Shown piece after piece: positions 15,793-24,230 of a stretch of 64,000 nt of DNA. The position numbers and the translations under genes are program-made. Position 1 is the stretch's first letter. The number at the start of each line of letters is the position of its first letter. Under the pieces are notes generated by a model. The model was not told where the DNA came from, did no database searches, and worked only from the letters and a program-made list of their open reading frames with translations. Where the stretch lies: contig CAJKFS010000007.1 of assembly GCA_905199225.1 (NCBI GenBank), positions 3,030 through 67,029 on the forward strand, in the 5' to 3' direction. This DNA comes from an uncultured Collinsella sp. Its GTDB lineage: Bacteria > Actinomycetota > Coriobacteriia > Coriobacteriales > Coriobacteriaceae.

Positions 15793-17059
15793 GGCCCGAA
15801 AGAAAGGTAGGAGGCCATGACGAAAGGTCTGCACGTGCCTTCCGAGATCGGCAAGCTCAGGAAGGTCTGCCTGCACCGTCCCGGCGACGAGCTCCTCAAC
15901 CTGCCGCCCGACGAGCTCGAGCGACTCCTGTTCGACGACGTCCCGTTCCTGGAGGTCGCGCAGCAGGAGCACGACACCTTCGCCCAGATCCTGAGGGACC
16001 AGGGCGTGGAGGTCCTCTACCTCGAGAACCTCGTCGCCGAGGTGTTCGACCAGGTCCCCGGCGCCCGCGCCGAGTTCACCGACCAGTACATCGCCGAGGC
16101 CGGCATCCGCGGCCAGCACATGCCGCAGATCGTCCGCGAGAAGCTGGACTCCATCGAGGACAACCTCGAGTTCGTCAAGAAGACCATGGCCGGCATGACC
16201 AAGTCCGAGATCGACATGCCCCTCACGGCGTCCACGACCCTCGACTCCCTGGTCAACTCCGAGTCCGAGTCCGACCTGATCATCGACCCGATGCCCAACC
16301 TCTACTTCACCCGCGACCCGTTCGCGGTCATCGGCGAGGGCGTCAACCTCAACCGCATGTACTCGGTCACCCGCAACCGCGAGACCCTGTACGGCAAGTA
16401 CATCTTCAAGTACCACCCCGACTACAAGGACGTCTCGCTGTACTTCCGCCGCGACTGCCAGTTCCACACCGAGGGCGGCGACGTGCTGAACATCAACGAG
16501 AAGACCCTCGCCGTCGGCATCTCCCAGCGCACCCAGGCCGCCGCGATCGACGTCATGGCCCAGAACATCTTCTGGAACTCCGACTCCAAGGTCGAGCGCA
16601 TCCTGGCCTTCGACATCCCGGTCTCGCGCGCCTTCATGCACCTCGACACGGTCTTCACCCAGATCGACGTCGATAAGTTCACGATCCACCCCGCCATCAT
16701 GGGCACCCTGCGCGTCTACGAGCTGACCGCCGGCAAGAACCCGGGCGACGTGAACATCCGCCTGATCGAGGACACCCTCGAGCACGTCCTGGAGGACGCC
16801 ACCGGCGTCGACCAGGTCAAGCTGATCCCCTGCGGCGGCGGCGACCCGATCGCGGCCTCCCGCGAGCAGTGGAACGACGGCTCCAACACCCTGTGCGTCG
16901 AGCCCGGCAAGATCTGCGTCTACGCCCGCAACACCGTCACCAACGACGTGCTGTACAAGGAGGGCCTGGACCTTCTCGTCGTGCCCTCCGCCGAGCTCTC
17001 CCGCGGCCGCGGCGGCCCGCGCTGCATGAGCATGCCCTTCTGGCGCGAGGACCTCTAAG
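15793..17059 (+). repeat. 1,267-bp direct repeat, arcA copy 2
   Basis: This is the partner of 12704-13970. The leaders upstream of the block are similar but clearly diverged, which contrasts with the perfect identity inside the block. Confidence 0.9.
15817..17058 (+). CDS. arcA: arginine deiminase, copy 2
   Basis: This 413-residue arginine deiminase is identical in protein and apparently in DNA to copy 1. The same active-site segments are present: FTRDPFAVIGEG, FHTEGGDVLN and the terminal GGPRCMSM. It is followed after 105 bp by the ornithine carbamoyltransferase gene, so this copy is the head of the arcA-arcB-arcD-like unit. Copy 1 stands apart before the aminotransferase. The spacer to arcB contains hairpins that could reduce read-through. 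Its promoter has the same boxes as copy 1 with sequence differences, so the two copies may respond differently while making the same enzyme. Confidence 0.97.
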   Translation: MTKGLHVPSEIGKLRKVCLHRPGDELLNLPPDELERLLFDDVPFLEVAQQEHDTFAQILRDQGVEVLYLENLVAEVFDQVPGARAEFTDQYIAEAGIRGQHMPQIVREKLDSIEDNLEFVKKTMAGMTKSEIDMPLTASTTLDSLVNSESESDLIIDPMPNLYFTRDPFAVIGEGVNLNRMYSVTRNRETLYGKYIFKYHPDYKDVSLYFRRDCQFHTEGGDVLNINEKTLAVGISQRTQAAAIDVMAQNIFWNSDSKVERILAFDIPVSRAFMHLDTVFTQIDVDKFTIHPAIMGTLRVYELTAGKNPGDVNIRLIEDTLEHVLEDATGVDQVKLIPCGGGDPIAASREQWNDGSNTLCVEPGKICVYARNTVTNDVLYKEGLDLLVVPSAELSRGRGGPRCMSMPFWREDL

Positions 17060-17070
17060 TCTTTCCGTTT

Positions 17071-17099
17071 CCGGTGCGGTCCCCCTACAACCGCACCGG
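17071..17099 (+). terminator. hairpin in the arcA-arcB spacer
   Basis: CCGGTGCGGT pairs perfectly with ACCGCACCGG. No T run follows, so it may stabilise the arcA mRNA or attenuate transcription; it is not clearly a terminator. A second small stem, GCCCGT/ACGGGC, follows. Confidence 0.5.
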
Positions 17100-17163
17100 C
17101 TTCGCCCGTTAAACGGGCACCACTAATACTTACGTAATTCATTTCTTCGAAAGGAATCAAACC

Positions 17164-18159
17164 ATGGGTGTTAACCTTTCCGGCCGTAGCTTCCTCAAGC
17201 TTCTCGACCTCACCACCGAGGAGATCGAGTACCTGCTCAAGCTCTCCAAGAACTTCAAGGATATGAAGCGCGCTGGCGTTCCGCACCGCTATCTCGAGGG
17301 CAAGAACATCGTTCTGCTCTTCCAGAAGACCTCTACTCGTACCCGCTGCGCCTTCGAGGTCGGCGGCATGGATCTGGGCATGGGCGTCACCTACCTCGAT
17401 CCGGGTTCGTCGCAGATGGGCAAGAAGGAGTCCATCGAGGACACTGCCCGCGTTCTCGGCCGCATGTATGACGGCATCGAGTTCCGTGGCTTTGCCCAGG
17501 ACGATGTCGAGGAGCTCGCTGCTAAGTCCGGCGTGCCCGTGTGGAACGGCCTGACCACTGAGTGGCATCCCACCCAGATGCTCGCCGACATCCTGACCGT
17601 CCAGGAGAACTTCAACTACGACATCAAGGGCAAGACCCTCGTCTTCATGGGCGACTGCAAGAACAACGTTGCTCGCTCCCTCATGGTTGTCTGCTCCAAG
17701 CTTGGCATGAACTTCGTGGCCTGCGGCCCCGAGGAGTGCATGCCCGCTGACGACGTCATCGAGGCCTGCAAGCCCATCGCCGAGGCCAACGGCTGCACCA
17801 TCAAGCTGACCACCGACGTCAAGGACGGCGTCACCGGTGCCGACGTTATCTACACCGACGTGTGGGTCTCCATGGGCGAGCCTGACGAGGTCTGGGCCGA
17901 GCGCATCGCTCAGCTCACCCCGTATCGTGTCACCTCCGAGGTCATGGCTATGGCCAACCCGGGTGCCATCTTCCTGCACTGCCTGCCCAGCTTCCACGAC
18001 ACCAACACCACGATTGGCGCCGAGAAGTGCGAGCAGTTCGGCATCACCGAGCAGGAGGTCACCGACGAGGTCTTCGAGAGCCCCGCTTCCAAGGTCTTCG
18101 ACGAGGCCGAGAACCGCATGCACACCATCAAGGCTGTCATGTACGCCACGCTCAAGTAA
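17164..18159 (+). CDS. arcB: ornithine carbamoyltransferase, probably catabolic
   Basis: The 331-residue enzyme converts citrulline and phosphate to ornithine and carbamoyl phosphate in the arginine deiminase pathway; the same fold serves biosynthesis as ArgF. Carbamoyl phosphate binding is shown by FQKTSTRTRCAFEVG (about 56-70). HPTQMLADILTVQE is the family HPxQ motif. FMGDCKNNVARSLMV, ADVIYTDVWVSMGEP and the ornithine-binding HCLPSFHD near residue 270 are also present. AAAGGAATC precedes the ATG. The catabolic role is inferred from its place between arcA and an antiporter gene. A hairpin lies between its stop and the antiporter. Confidence 0.95.
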   Translation: MGVNLSGRSFLKLLDLTTEEIEYLLKLSKNFKDMKRAGVPHRYLEGKNIVLLFQKTSTRTRCAFEVGGMDLGMGVTYLDPGSSQMGKKESIEDTARVLGRMYDGIEFRGFAQDDVEELAAKSGVPVWNGLTTEWHPTQMLADILTVQENFNYDIKGKTLVFMGDCKNNVARSLMVVCSKLGMNFVACGPEECMPADDVIEACKPIAEANGCTIKLTTDVKDGVTGADVIYTDVWVSMGEPDEVWAERIAQLTPYRVTSEVMAMANPGAIFLHCLPSFHDTNTTIGAEKCEQFGITEQEVTDEVFESPASKVFDEAENRMHTIKAVMYATLK

Positions 18160-18174
18160 GAGCATCTAGCATCT

Positions 18175-18211
18175 CGCTCGGGGTGTCTTGCTGCACACCC
18201 CGAGCGGCTTT
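18175..18211 (+). terminator. terminator or attenuator after arcB
   Basis: CGCTCGGGGTGT pairs perfectly with ACACCCCGAGCG, followed by GCTTTGTC. The weak T run suggests partial termination before the antiporter gene. Confidence 0.65.
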
Positions 18212-18306
18212 GTCTGGTAAATATCTCGCGTCGGGCGGTGGGCACGGCACGGAAGATCCGCTTAGCGCGAGAAAGTTAAATGATTTATGAAGGGGGGATG
18301 AGAACC

Positions 18307-19785
18307 ATGACTGAGACCGCTAAGAAAAAGCGCGGTATGCCTTCATCGTTCACCATTCTTCTAGCTCTGCTGGCAATTGTTGCAGTGATTACCGTTATCG
18401 TCTCCGGCACGTCCGGTGGCGCGGTTACTGCCGCCCGTCTGAGCGATTTCTGCACTGCCCCGATCCTGGGCTTCGCTGACGCTCTGCCCGTCTGCCTCTT
18501 CGTTATGATCCTGGGCGGCTTCCTCGGCATGATGACCGAGACCGGCGCCCTGGACAACGGCATCGCCGTCCTGGTGCAGAAGCTTAAGGGCAACGAGATT
18601 ATGCTCATTCCCGTGCTGATGCTCATCTTCTCCCTCGGTGGTACCACCTATGGTATGTGCGAGGAGACCGTTCCCTTCTACGCCCTGCTCGCCGCTACCA
18701 TGATGGCCGCTGGCTTCGACCCCATGGTCGGTGCCGCTACCGTCCTGCTCGGCGCTGGCTGCGGCTGCCTGGGCTCCACGGTTAACCCGTTCGCCGTCGG
18801 CGCTGCCGTCGACGCTCTGACCGGCGTTGGCATTGAGGTCAACCAGTCCATCATCATCGGCCTCGGTGCCGTCCTGTGGATTGTCACTACCGCTATGTCC
18901 ATCTTCTTCGTGATGAGCTACGCCAAGAAGGTCAAGGCTGACAAGGGTTCCACCATCCTGTCGATGCAGGAGCTCAAGGACGCCGAAGAGGCTCACGGCA
19001 AGGCTGCTTCCGAGGTCCACAAGGAGGTCAAGCTCACCGGTCGTCAGAAGGGTGTTCTGATCGCCTTCGCCTTCACCTTCGTCGTCATGATCGTCGGCTT
19101 CATTCCGCTGGCCGACCTCAACGAGGGCGTCGCCAACTTCTTCGACGCTGGCGCTGTCTACGACGCCGACGGTAACGCCGTCGTCCAGGGCTGGTCTGCC
19201 CTGATCACCGGCCTGCCCATTGGCCAGTGGTACTTCGACGAGGCTTCCACCTGGTTCTTCCTCATGGCCGTCCTGATCGGTATCATCGGTGGCCTGTCCG
19301 AGAAGCAGATCGTTAACACCTTCATCACCGGCGCTGCCGACATGATGTCCGTTGTTCTCGTCATCGCCCTCGCCCGTGGTATCTCCGTCCTCATGGCTAA
19401 CACCGGCCTCGATGTCTTCGTCCTCGACGCTGCCGCCAATGCCCTGGCTGGCCTGTCCGGCGTGATCTTCGCTCCCATGAGCTTCCTGGTCTACTTCGGC
19501 CTGTCCTTCCTGATCCCCTCGACCTCCGGTATGGCCACCGTCTCCATGCCCATCATGGGACCGCTGGCTGTTAAGCTCGGCTTCTCGCCTGAGGTCATGG
19601 TCATGATCTTCTCCGCCGCCATCGGTGTCGTGAACCTGTTCACCCCGACCTCCGGCGCCATCATGGGCGGTCTCGCCCTGGCCAAGATCGAGTGGACGAC
19701 CTGGCTCAAGTTTGCCCTTAAGCTCATCGTCGCTCTCTCCGTCGTCTGCGCCGTCATCCTGACCGTCGCCTGCGTGCTGCTCTAA
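18307..19785 (+). CDS. YfcC-family membrane transporter, probable arginine/ornithine antiporter
   Basis: The integral membrane protein of about 492 residues has 10-12 hydrophobic helices and belongs to the YfcC/C4-dicarboxylate-carrier-like family. Some members serve as ArcD-type arginine/ornithine exchangers. Visible features are a short basic N-terminus (TETAKKKRGMPSSF), GGFLGMMTETGALDNGI, FSLGGTTYGMCEETVPFYALL, the glycine-rich LLGAGCGCLGSTVNPFAVGAA, and near the C-terminus FLIPSTSGMATVSMPIMGPLA and TPTSGAIMGGLALA. Its place after arcA-arcB supports exchange of arginine for ornithine, but the substrate is inferred. ATG 18307 is preferred, with a GGGGGG ribosome binding site; ATG 18298 is an alternative. 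No carbamate kinase gene follows. Confidence 0.85.
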   Translation: MTETAKKKRGMPSSFTILLALLAIVAVITVIVSGTSGGAVTAARLSDFCTAPILGFADALPVCLFVMILGGFLGMMTETGALDNGIAVLVQKLKGNEIMLIPVLMLIFSLGGTTYGMCEETVPFYALLAATMMAAGFDPMVGAATVLLGAGCGCLGSTVNPFAVGAAVDALTGVGIEVNQSIIIGLGAVLWIVTTAMSIFFVMSYAKKVKADKGSTILSMQELKDAEEAHGKAASEVHKEVKLTGRQKGVLIAFAFTFVVMIVGFIPLADLNEGVANFFDAGAVYDADGNAVVQGWSALITGLPIGQWYFDEASTWFFLMAVLIGIIGGLSEKQIVNTFITGAADMMSVVLVIALARGISVLMANTGLDVFVLDAAANALAGLSGVIFAPMSFLVYFGLSFLIPSTSGMATVSMPIMGPLAVKLGFSPEVMVMIFSAAIGVVNLFTPTSGAIMGGLALAKIEWTTWLKFALKLIVALSVVCAVILTVACVLL

Positions 19786-19844
19786 GTACCCAACGGGTAC
19801 CCCACGGAAACCTTGACGATCCTGTAAAGGATCACCTGGTCATC

Positions 19845-20059
19845 GTCTGTCCGGTGGGGTAAACCCACCGGTAGACTCCTACCTTTAGCCCCCTTCCGTT
19901 CCGTGCGCGGGAGGGGGCGCTCTCATGTTGCGCGGTTCTACGAACCGCGCAACCAGTCGACGCTGCGCGCCGCCCAGGACGACAATTTGTCATTCAAAAG
20001 GCAAGGCATGACCAAAAGGTCTATGCCTTGCCTTTTTCATGCCAACTTGTACGTCCTGG
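19845..20059 (+). terminator. series of strong hairpins after the antiporter gene
   Basis: Four stems follow one another: CCGGTGGG/CCCACCGG (19851-19871, extended by GTCT/AGAC); GCCCCCTTCC/GGGAGGGGGC (19888-19918); GTTGCGCGGTTC/GAACCGCGCAAC (19927-19953); and AAAAGGCAAGGCAT paired with ATGCCTTGCCTTTT plus a T run (19996-20037). The last is a first-class terminator and is itself enclosed by CCAGGACG/CGTCCTGG (19974-20059). No gene is seen between 19786 and 20318. Confidence 0.85.
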
Positions 20060-20142
20060 ACGTCGCTCACTGACTTATGCTCAACCTGCGGCGCTGCCAT
20101 TATTGATGCAAAGGGGTCAGGTTAGTTTGCGCCAAAAAGGGG

Positions 20143-20211
20143 AAGTTGCGGTGGAATAGTTCCTGTTTGGCCGTCTTGAGGGGTTAAACGGGAACTATTT
20201 CACCGCAACTT
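20143..20211. repeat. AAGTTGCGGTGGAATA palindrome, copy R1
   Basis: 26-bp arms (20143-20168 and 20186-20211) pair with two positions that would be G-U or A-C. The same left arm starts palindromes at 58493 and 59430. It lies alone in an intergenic region upstream of the UPF0371 gene. Confidence 0.85.
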
Positions 20212-20273
20212 ATCGATGGCGTGTTTGGTTGGTGCCAGTTGATTGCTTGGGCGTTGGGGAGGGTCTGCTCCGT

Positions 20274-20279
20274 TATAAT
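20274..20279 (+). promoter_or_regulatory. likely -10 element of the UPF0371 gene
   Basis: The sequence is TATAAT, 39 bp before the start codon. The region 17 bp upstream (GCGTTG) is a poor -35. Confidence 0.45.
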
Positions 20280-20318
20280 CGCCTAGAACATTAATTGGAA
20301 ACGGGACGGGAGCCATAC

Positions 20319-21800
20319 ATGCGCCAGGGTTTCGACAACGCGAAGTATATCGAGCTGCAGGCTGCTCACATTAAGGAGCGCATCTCACAGTTTGGTGGCA
20401 AGCTCTATTTGGAGTTTGGCGGCAAGCTGTTCGATGACTATCATGCGAGCCGCGTGCTGCCGGGTTTTGAACCGGACAGCAAGTTCCGCATGCTCAAGAG
20501 CATCGCCGACGATGTCGAGGTTATCATCGCGATCAACGCGAACCACATCGAGAAAAACAAGGCTCGCGGTGACCTTGGCATTACCTATGACGAGGATGTG
20601 CTGCGCCTGGTTGACTTGTTCCGCGGCAACGGCTTTGCCGTCGCGGCTGTGGTCATCACCCAGTACGCCGGCCAGCCTGCTGCCGATGTGTTCCGCAACC
20701 GCCTGAACGCGCTCGGCATTCCTGCCAAGCTGCACTATCCCATCGAGGGCTACCCGCACGATGTCGATCTGATCGTGTCCGATGATGGCTACGGCAAGAA
20801 CGAGTTTGTCGAGACCACGCGTCCGCTCGTTGTCGTGACGGCACCCGGCCCCGGCTCGGGCAAGCTCGCCACTTGCCTCTCGCAGCTGTATCACGAGCAC
20901 AAGCACGGCACCGCCGCCGGCTACGCCAAGTTCGAGACTTTCCCGGTCTGGAATCTGCCCCTCACGCATCCGGTCAACATCGCCTACGAGGCCGCCACGG
21001 CCGACCTCGACGATGCCAATATCATCGACTCCTTCCACTTGGAGGCCTACAACAAGACCACGGTCAACTACAACCGTGACGTCGAGGCTTTCCCGGTGGT
21101 CCGTGCTCTGATGGAAAAGATCCTGGGTAAGAGCCCCTACCAGAGCCCCACGGACATGGGCGTCAATATGGTCGGTTTTGCCATTACCGATGACGATGCC
21201 TGCCGCGACGCTTCCAAGATGGAGATCGTCCGCCGCTACTTTACCGCGGTCGAAAATGTGCGCCGTACCGGCGTGGGCGATGAGCAGGTTGATCGTCTCA
21301 AGCTCATTATGAAGAAGGCCGGTATCGACAAGAATTACTCGCCGGCACGCTCGGCCGCCCTTACCAGGGAGCAGCTGACGGGTGGCCCCGTAGGCGCCAT
21401 GGTCATGCCCGACGGCTCCGTGGTGACCGGCAAGACTTCCACGCGCCTGGGCGCCGCGAGCTCGCTCATCATGAATGCACTTAAGCATGTCTCGGGCGTT
21501 GACCTTGAGCTCGAGGTCATTAGCGATGAGGCGATCGAGCCTATCAGCAAGCTCAAGACGCATTTCCTTGGTAGCAAGAACCCGCGCCTGCACACCGACG
21601 AGACGCTTATGGCGCTCTCGATCACCTCGGCAACGAGCGAGACGGCGGCCCGCGTCCTTTCGGGCCTGGAGCAGCTGCGCGGCTGCGATGCCTTCTTTAG
21701 CGTGATCATCTCGCCGACGGACGAGACGGTGTTGCGCAAGCTGGGCATCAACGTGTGCTGCGAGCCCAAGTTCGAGCGCCGTGGTTTCTTCCACCGCTAA
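20319..21800 (+). CDS. UPF0371 / DUF1846 family protein
   Basis: The product of about 493 residues matches the conserved UPF0371 family of Firmicutes and Actinobacteria. Characteristic blocks are GFDNAKYIELQAAHIKERI, KLYLEFGGKLFDDYHASRVLPGFEPDSK, RGDLGITYDEDVLRLVD, GYPHDVDLIVSDDGYGKNEFVETT and VVVTAPGPGSGKLATCLSQLYHE. The last resembles a nucleotide-binding loop. Structures are known for the family, but no activity has been firmly assigned to my knowledge. The ATG at 20319 has GGGAG 6 nt upstream; a TTG 24 nt earlier is in frame but less likely. It is a single-gene unit with its own promoter and terminator. Confidence 0.9.
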   Translation: MRQGFDNAKYIELQAAHIKERISQFGGKLYLEFGGKLFDDYHASRVLPGFEPDSKFRMLKSIADDVEVIIAINANHIEKNKARGDLGITYDEDVLRLVDLFRGNGFAVAAVVITQYAGQPAADVFRNRLNALGIPAKLHYPIEGYPHDVDLIVSDDGYGKNEFVETTRPLVVVTAPGPGSGKLATCLSQLYHEHKHGTAAGYAKFETFPVWNLPLTHPVNIAYEAATADLDDANIIDSFHLEAYNKTTVNYNRDVEAFPVVRALMEKILGKSPYQSPTDMGVNMVGFAITDDDACRDASKMEIVRRYFTAVENVRRTGVGDEQVDRLKLIMKKAGIDKNYSPARSAALTREQLTGGPVGAMVMPDGSVVTGKTSTRLGAASSLIMNALKHVSGVDLELEVISDEAIEPISKLKTHFLGSKNPRLHTDETLMALSITSATSETAARVLSGLEQLRGCDAFFSVIISPTDETVLRKLGINVCCEPKFERRGFFHR

Positions 21801-21819
21801 GTCTGGATAAATTGGTCTG

Positions 21820-21860
21820 AAAGGGGCGCATCGGGTATGCATTCGGTGTGCCCCTTTTAT
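21820..21860 (+). terminator. terminator after the UPF0371 gene
   Basis: AAAGGGGCGCA pairs with TGTGCCCCTTTT (one G-U), followed by AT. Confidence 0.85.
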
Positions 21861-21870
21861 CAACAAAGCT

Positions 21871-21930
21871 ACCGTTTAACCTAAAAATAGCCCGTTTACC
21901 TGCCTATAAGCGATTTGGGCGGTATACAAT
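21871..21930 (+). promoter_or_regulatory. promoter with two CCGTTTA direct repeats
   Basis: ACCGTTTAACC (21871-21881) and CCCGTTTACC (21891-21900) are exactly 20 bp apart. A -10-like TACAAT lies at 21925-21930. The boxes resemble GGTAAACGGTAA near arcA copy 2. The leader holds an inverted repeat, CATGATGG/CCATCATG (21966-21991). Confidence 0.5.
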
Positions 21931-22049
21931 AACCCTAATTGTTTCATCCTTTTGCGGGGATGCCGCATGATGGATGTTGCCGGCCATCATGGGGTGTGCC
22001 GGTCGCGCACGGTGCATGTGATGCCCGTGCTCGGTTTGAGGAGGCTGCC

Positions 22050-22388
22050 ATGGCTGGCAAGGGTCGTGCGAGTGTCAACGATATGAAGCGTGTCGAGGTG
22101 CAGGTGCTGATGGAGATCGCACAGCTGTCCGAAGACAACGGCGGATTTTATGGCTTTTCGCGCAAGACGCTTGCCGAGCGTGTGGGGGTGTCTCCGTATC
22201 GCGCCCGCGCGGCAATTGAACGCTTGGAATCCGAAGACATCATCGAGGTCGTCTCGCGCTACAGCGACGACGGCGGCCAGCTCGCAAATGGTATTTGTCT
22301 CACGGAGCGTGGCGAATGGTATCTAGAGGGCATCCGTGCCGGTATGCTCGTGAAGGACTTGATCGAGGATGAAGCCGCCGATCGATAA
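22050..22388 (+). CDS. small winged-helix DNA-binding protein
   Basis: The 112-residue protein has a clear winged helix-turn-helix. MKRVEVQVLMEIAQLSEDNGGFYGFSRKTLAERVGVSPYRARAAIERLESEDIIEVVSRY gives three helices with the recognition helix near SPYRARAAIERL. LANGICLTERGEWYLEGI forms the wing and last helix. No effector domain is present. It is probably a local transcription regulator of unknown targets; pyrG lies downstream behind a terminator. The ATG at 22050 has AGGAGG upstream; the open frame before it reads through a structured leader and is unlikely to be coding. I cannot assign a named family. Confidence 0.75.
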   Translation: MAGKGRASVNDMKRVEVQVLMEIAQLSEDNGGFYGFSRKTLAERVGVSPYRARAAIERLESEDIIEVVSRYSDDGGQLANGICLTERGEWYLEGIRAGMLVKDLIEDEAADR

Positions 22389-22406
22389 CAGCGTGCATTC
22401 ATAGTG

Positions 22407-22446
22407 GAAACGACGCCGCCTGGGCAACCGGACGGCGTTTTGTTTC
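22407..22446 (+). terminator. terminator after the winged-helix gene
   Basis: ACGCCG pairs with CGGCGT, flanked by GAAAC and TTTTGTTTC. Confidence 0.75.
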
Positions 22447-22566
22447 GAGATGGAGAAATGCGATTGCGCGTAAGAAAAAATGCGTGCGGCGCGCGTCGCG
22501 AGTATTACAATGAAGACCCGTAAGATGTGTATGGACAACTTCTACGGGAAGCGCAGGTAACTCAAT

Positions 22567-24228
22567 ATGACCAAGCATGTGTTCGTGACCGGCGGCGTGG
22601 TTTCGTCTCTGGGCAAGGGTATTACCGCGGCCTCGCTGGGCCGTCTGCTCAAGTCGCGCGGGTACAAGGTAACGATGCAAAAGGCCGACCCGTATCTGAA
22701 CGTCGACCCCGGCACCATGAGCCCGTTCCAGCATGGCGAGGTCTTTGTGACCGAGGACGGCTACGAGTCCGATCTGGACCTGGGCCACTACGAGCGCTTT
22801 ATTGACGAGAACCTAACCCGCGATTCCAACTTTACGACTGGTGCCATCTATAAGAGCCTGATCGCCCGTGAACGTCGCGGTGACTTTTTGGGCGGCACCG
22901 TACAGGTGATTCCGCACGTCACGAACGCCATTAAGGAAAAGTTCCGTCGTATTGAGGAGCAGACCGGCTCCGACGTGGTCATCACTGAGCTGGGCGGCAC
23001 TATCGGCGACATTGAGTCGCAGCCGTTTGTCGAGGCCATTCGCCAGTATCGCAAGGAGGCCGGCCCCGAGAACGTCTGCTACATCCACGTGTCGCTCGTT
23101 CCCTATATCGCCGCCGCCCACGAGGTCAAGACCAAGCCGACGCAGCACTCCGTTAAGGAGCTCCGCAGCTTTGGTATCCAGCCCGATATTATCGTTCTGC
23201 GCTCCGACCACCATATCGACGATGCCATCCGCGGCAAGATCGCAAGCTTCTGCGACGTCGACACCGACTGTGTCTTTACCAACGAGGACTGCGCGAGCAT
23301 CTACGATGTTCCGCAGTTGCTTGCCGAGCAGGACTTTGACCTGCGCATTTGCGAGCGCCTGGGTCTGGACCCGCGTGAGCGCGACATGAGCGAGTGGAAC
23401 GAGTTCCTGCGCAAGCAGAACCATGCCAACCATCACGCCGACAAGGTGAAGATCGCCGTCGTGGGCAAGTACACGCAGCTGCCCGATGCCTACCTGTCGG
23501 TTATCGAGGCCCTGCACCACGCGGGCGTGTTCTACGATCGCCACGTTGACGTGCAGCTGGTCGATGGCGAGAGCCTCGACGAGCAGAATGTCTCCGAGGT
23601 CCTGGGTGATGCCTCGGGCATCTTGGTCCCTGGCGGCTTTGGCAAGCGCGCCCTGGAGGGCAAGATCCTCGCGGCCGAGTTCGCCCGCGAGCACAAGATT
23701 CCGTATCTGGGCATTTGCCTGGGTATGCAGGTTGCCGTGTGCGAGTTCGCCCGCAACGTGGTCGGCCTTGCCGGCGCCAGCTCTTCCGAGTTCGATCCGG
23801 ATGGCCCGTATAGTGTCATCGACCTGATGAGCTCGCAGGAGGACGTGACCGAGAAGGGCGGCACCATGCGTCTGGGTGCCTATCCGTGCAAGCTCGCCGC
23901 CGATACCCTCGCGCGCGAGGCCTATGGCGAGGAGCTCGTCTACGAGCGTCACCGTCACCGTTTTGAGTTCAACAACGCCTTCCGTGACCAGCTCGAGGGC
24001 GCTGGTCTGGTTATCTCGGGTCTTTCGCCCGACGAGCGTCTGGTCGAGATGGTCGAGCTGCCGCGCGACGTACATCCGTGGTATGTGGCCACCCAGGCTC
24101 ATCCTGAGTTCAAGAGCCGTCCGACCAACCCGCAGCCGCTGTTCCGCGAGTTCGTGCGCGCCTCGATCGGCCAGCACGAGGGTGTCGACCGTCTGCAGGT
24201 GACGCCCAAGAACCTCGCTACGGACTAA
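22567..24228 (+). CDS. pyrG: CTP synthase
   Basis: The 553-residue enzyme aminates UTP to CTP using ATP and glutamine. The N-terminal synthetase domain begins MTKHVFVTGGVVSSLGKGITAASLGRLLKSRGYKV with its P-loop. It continues with DPYLNVDPGTMSPFQHGEVFV, ITELGGTIGDIESQPFVEAIRQ and VPYIAAAHEVKTKPTQHSVKELRS. The class I glutaminase domain has the oxyanion and nucleophile segment LGICLGMQVAVCEFARN (Cys near residue 385) and a C-terminal His-Glu in THRHRFEF.../AQAHPEFKSRP. The length is normal. xerD starts 2 bp after its stop, so the two share a transcript. Confidence 0.97.
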   Translation: MTKHVFVTGGVVSSLGKGITAASLGRLLKSRGYKVTMQKADPYLNVDPGTMSPFQHGEVFVTEDGYESDLDLGHYERFIDENLTRDSNFTTGAIYKSLIARERRGDFLGGTVQVIPHVTNAIKEKFRRIEEQTGSDVVITELGGTIGDIESQPFVEAIRQYRKEAGPENVCYIHVSLVPYIAAAHEVKTKPTQHSVKELRSFGIQPDIIVLRSDHHIDDAIRGKIASFCDVDTDCVFTNEDCASIYDVPQLLAEQDFDLRICERLGLDPRERDMSEWNEFLRKQNHANHHADKVKIAVVGKYTQLPDAYLSVIEALHHAGVFYDRHVDVQLVDGESLDEQNVSEVLGDASGILVPGGFGKRALEGKILAAEFAREHKIPYLGICLGMQVAVCEFARNVVGLAGASSSEFDPDGPYSVIDLMSSQEDVTEKGGTMRLGAYPCKLAADTLAREAYGEELVYERHRHRFEFNNAFRDQLEGAGLVISGLSPDERLVEMVELPRDVHPWYVATQAHPEFKSRPTNPQPLFREFVRASIGQHEGVDRLQVTPKNLATD

Positions 24229-24230
24229 GG

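Noticed and set aside
15742..18165. An 807-codon open frame on the minus strand across arcA copy 2 and arcB (and a similar 370-codon frame at 12584-13696)
   Set aside because: It is an antisense shadow created by extreme GC-third-position bias in arcA; its product is a low-complexity Val/Asp/Gly/Leu string with no domain, and the plus strand encodes firm enzymes.
20143..20211. R palindromes as insertion sequence ends or MITEs
   Set aside because: No transposase, no target-site duplications and no fixed terminal repeat beyond one arm could be seen, so they are reported only as a repeat family.
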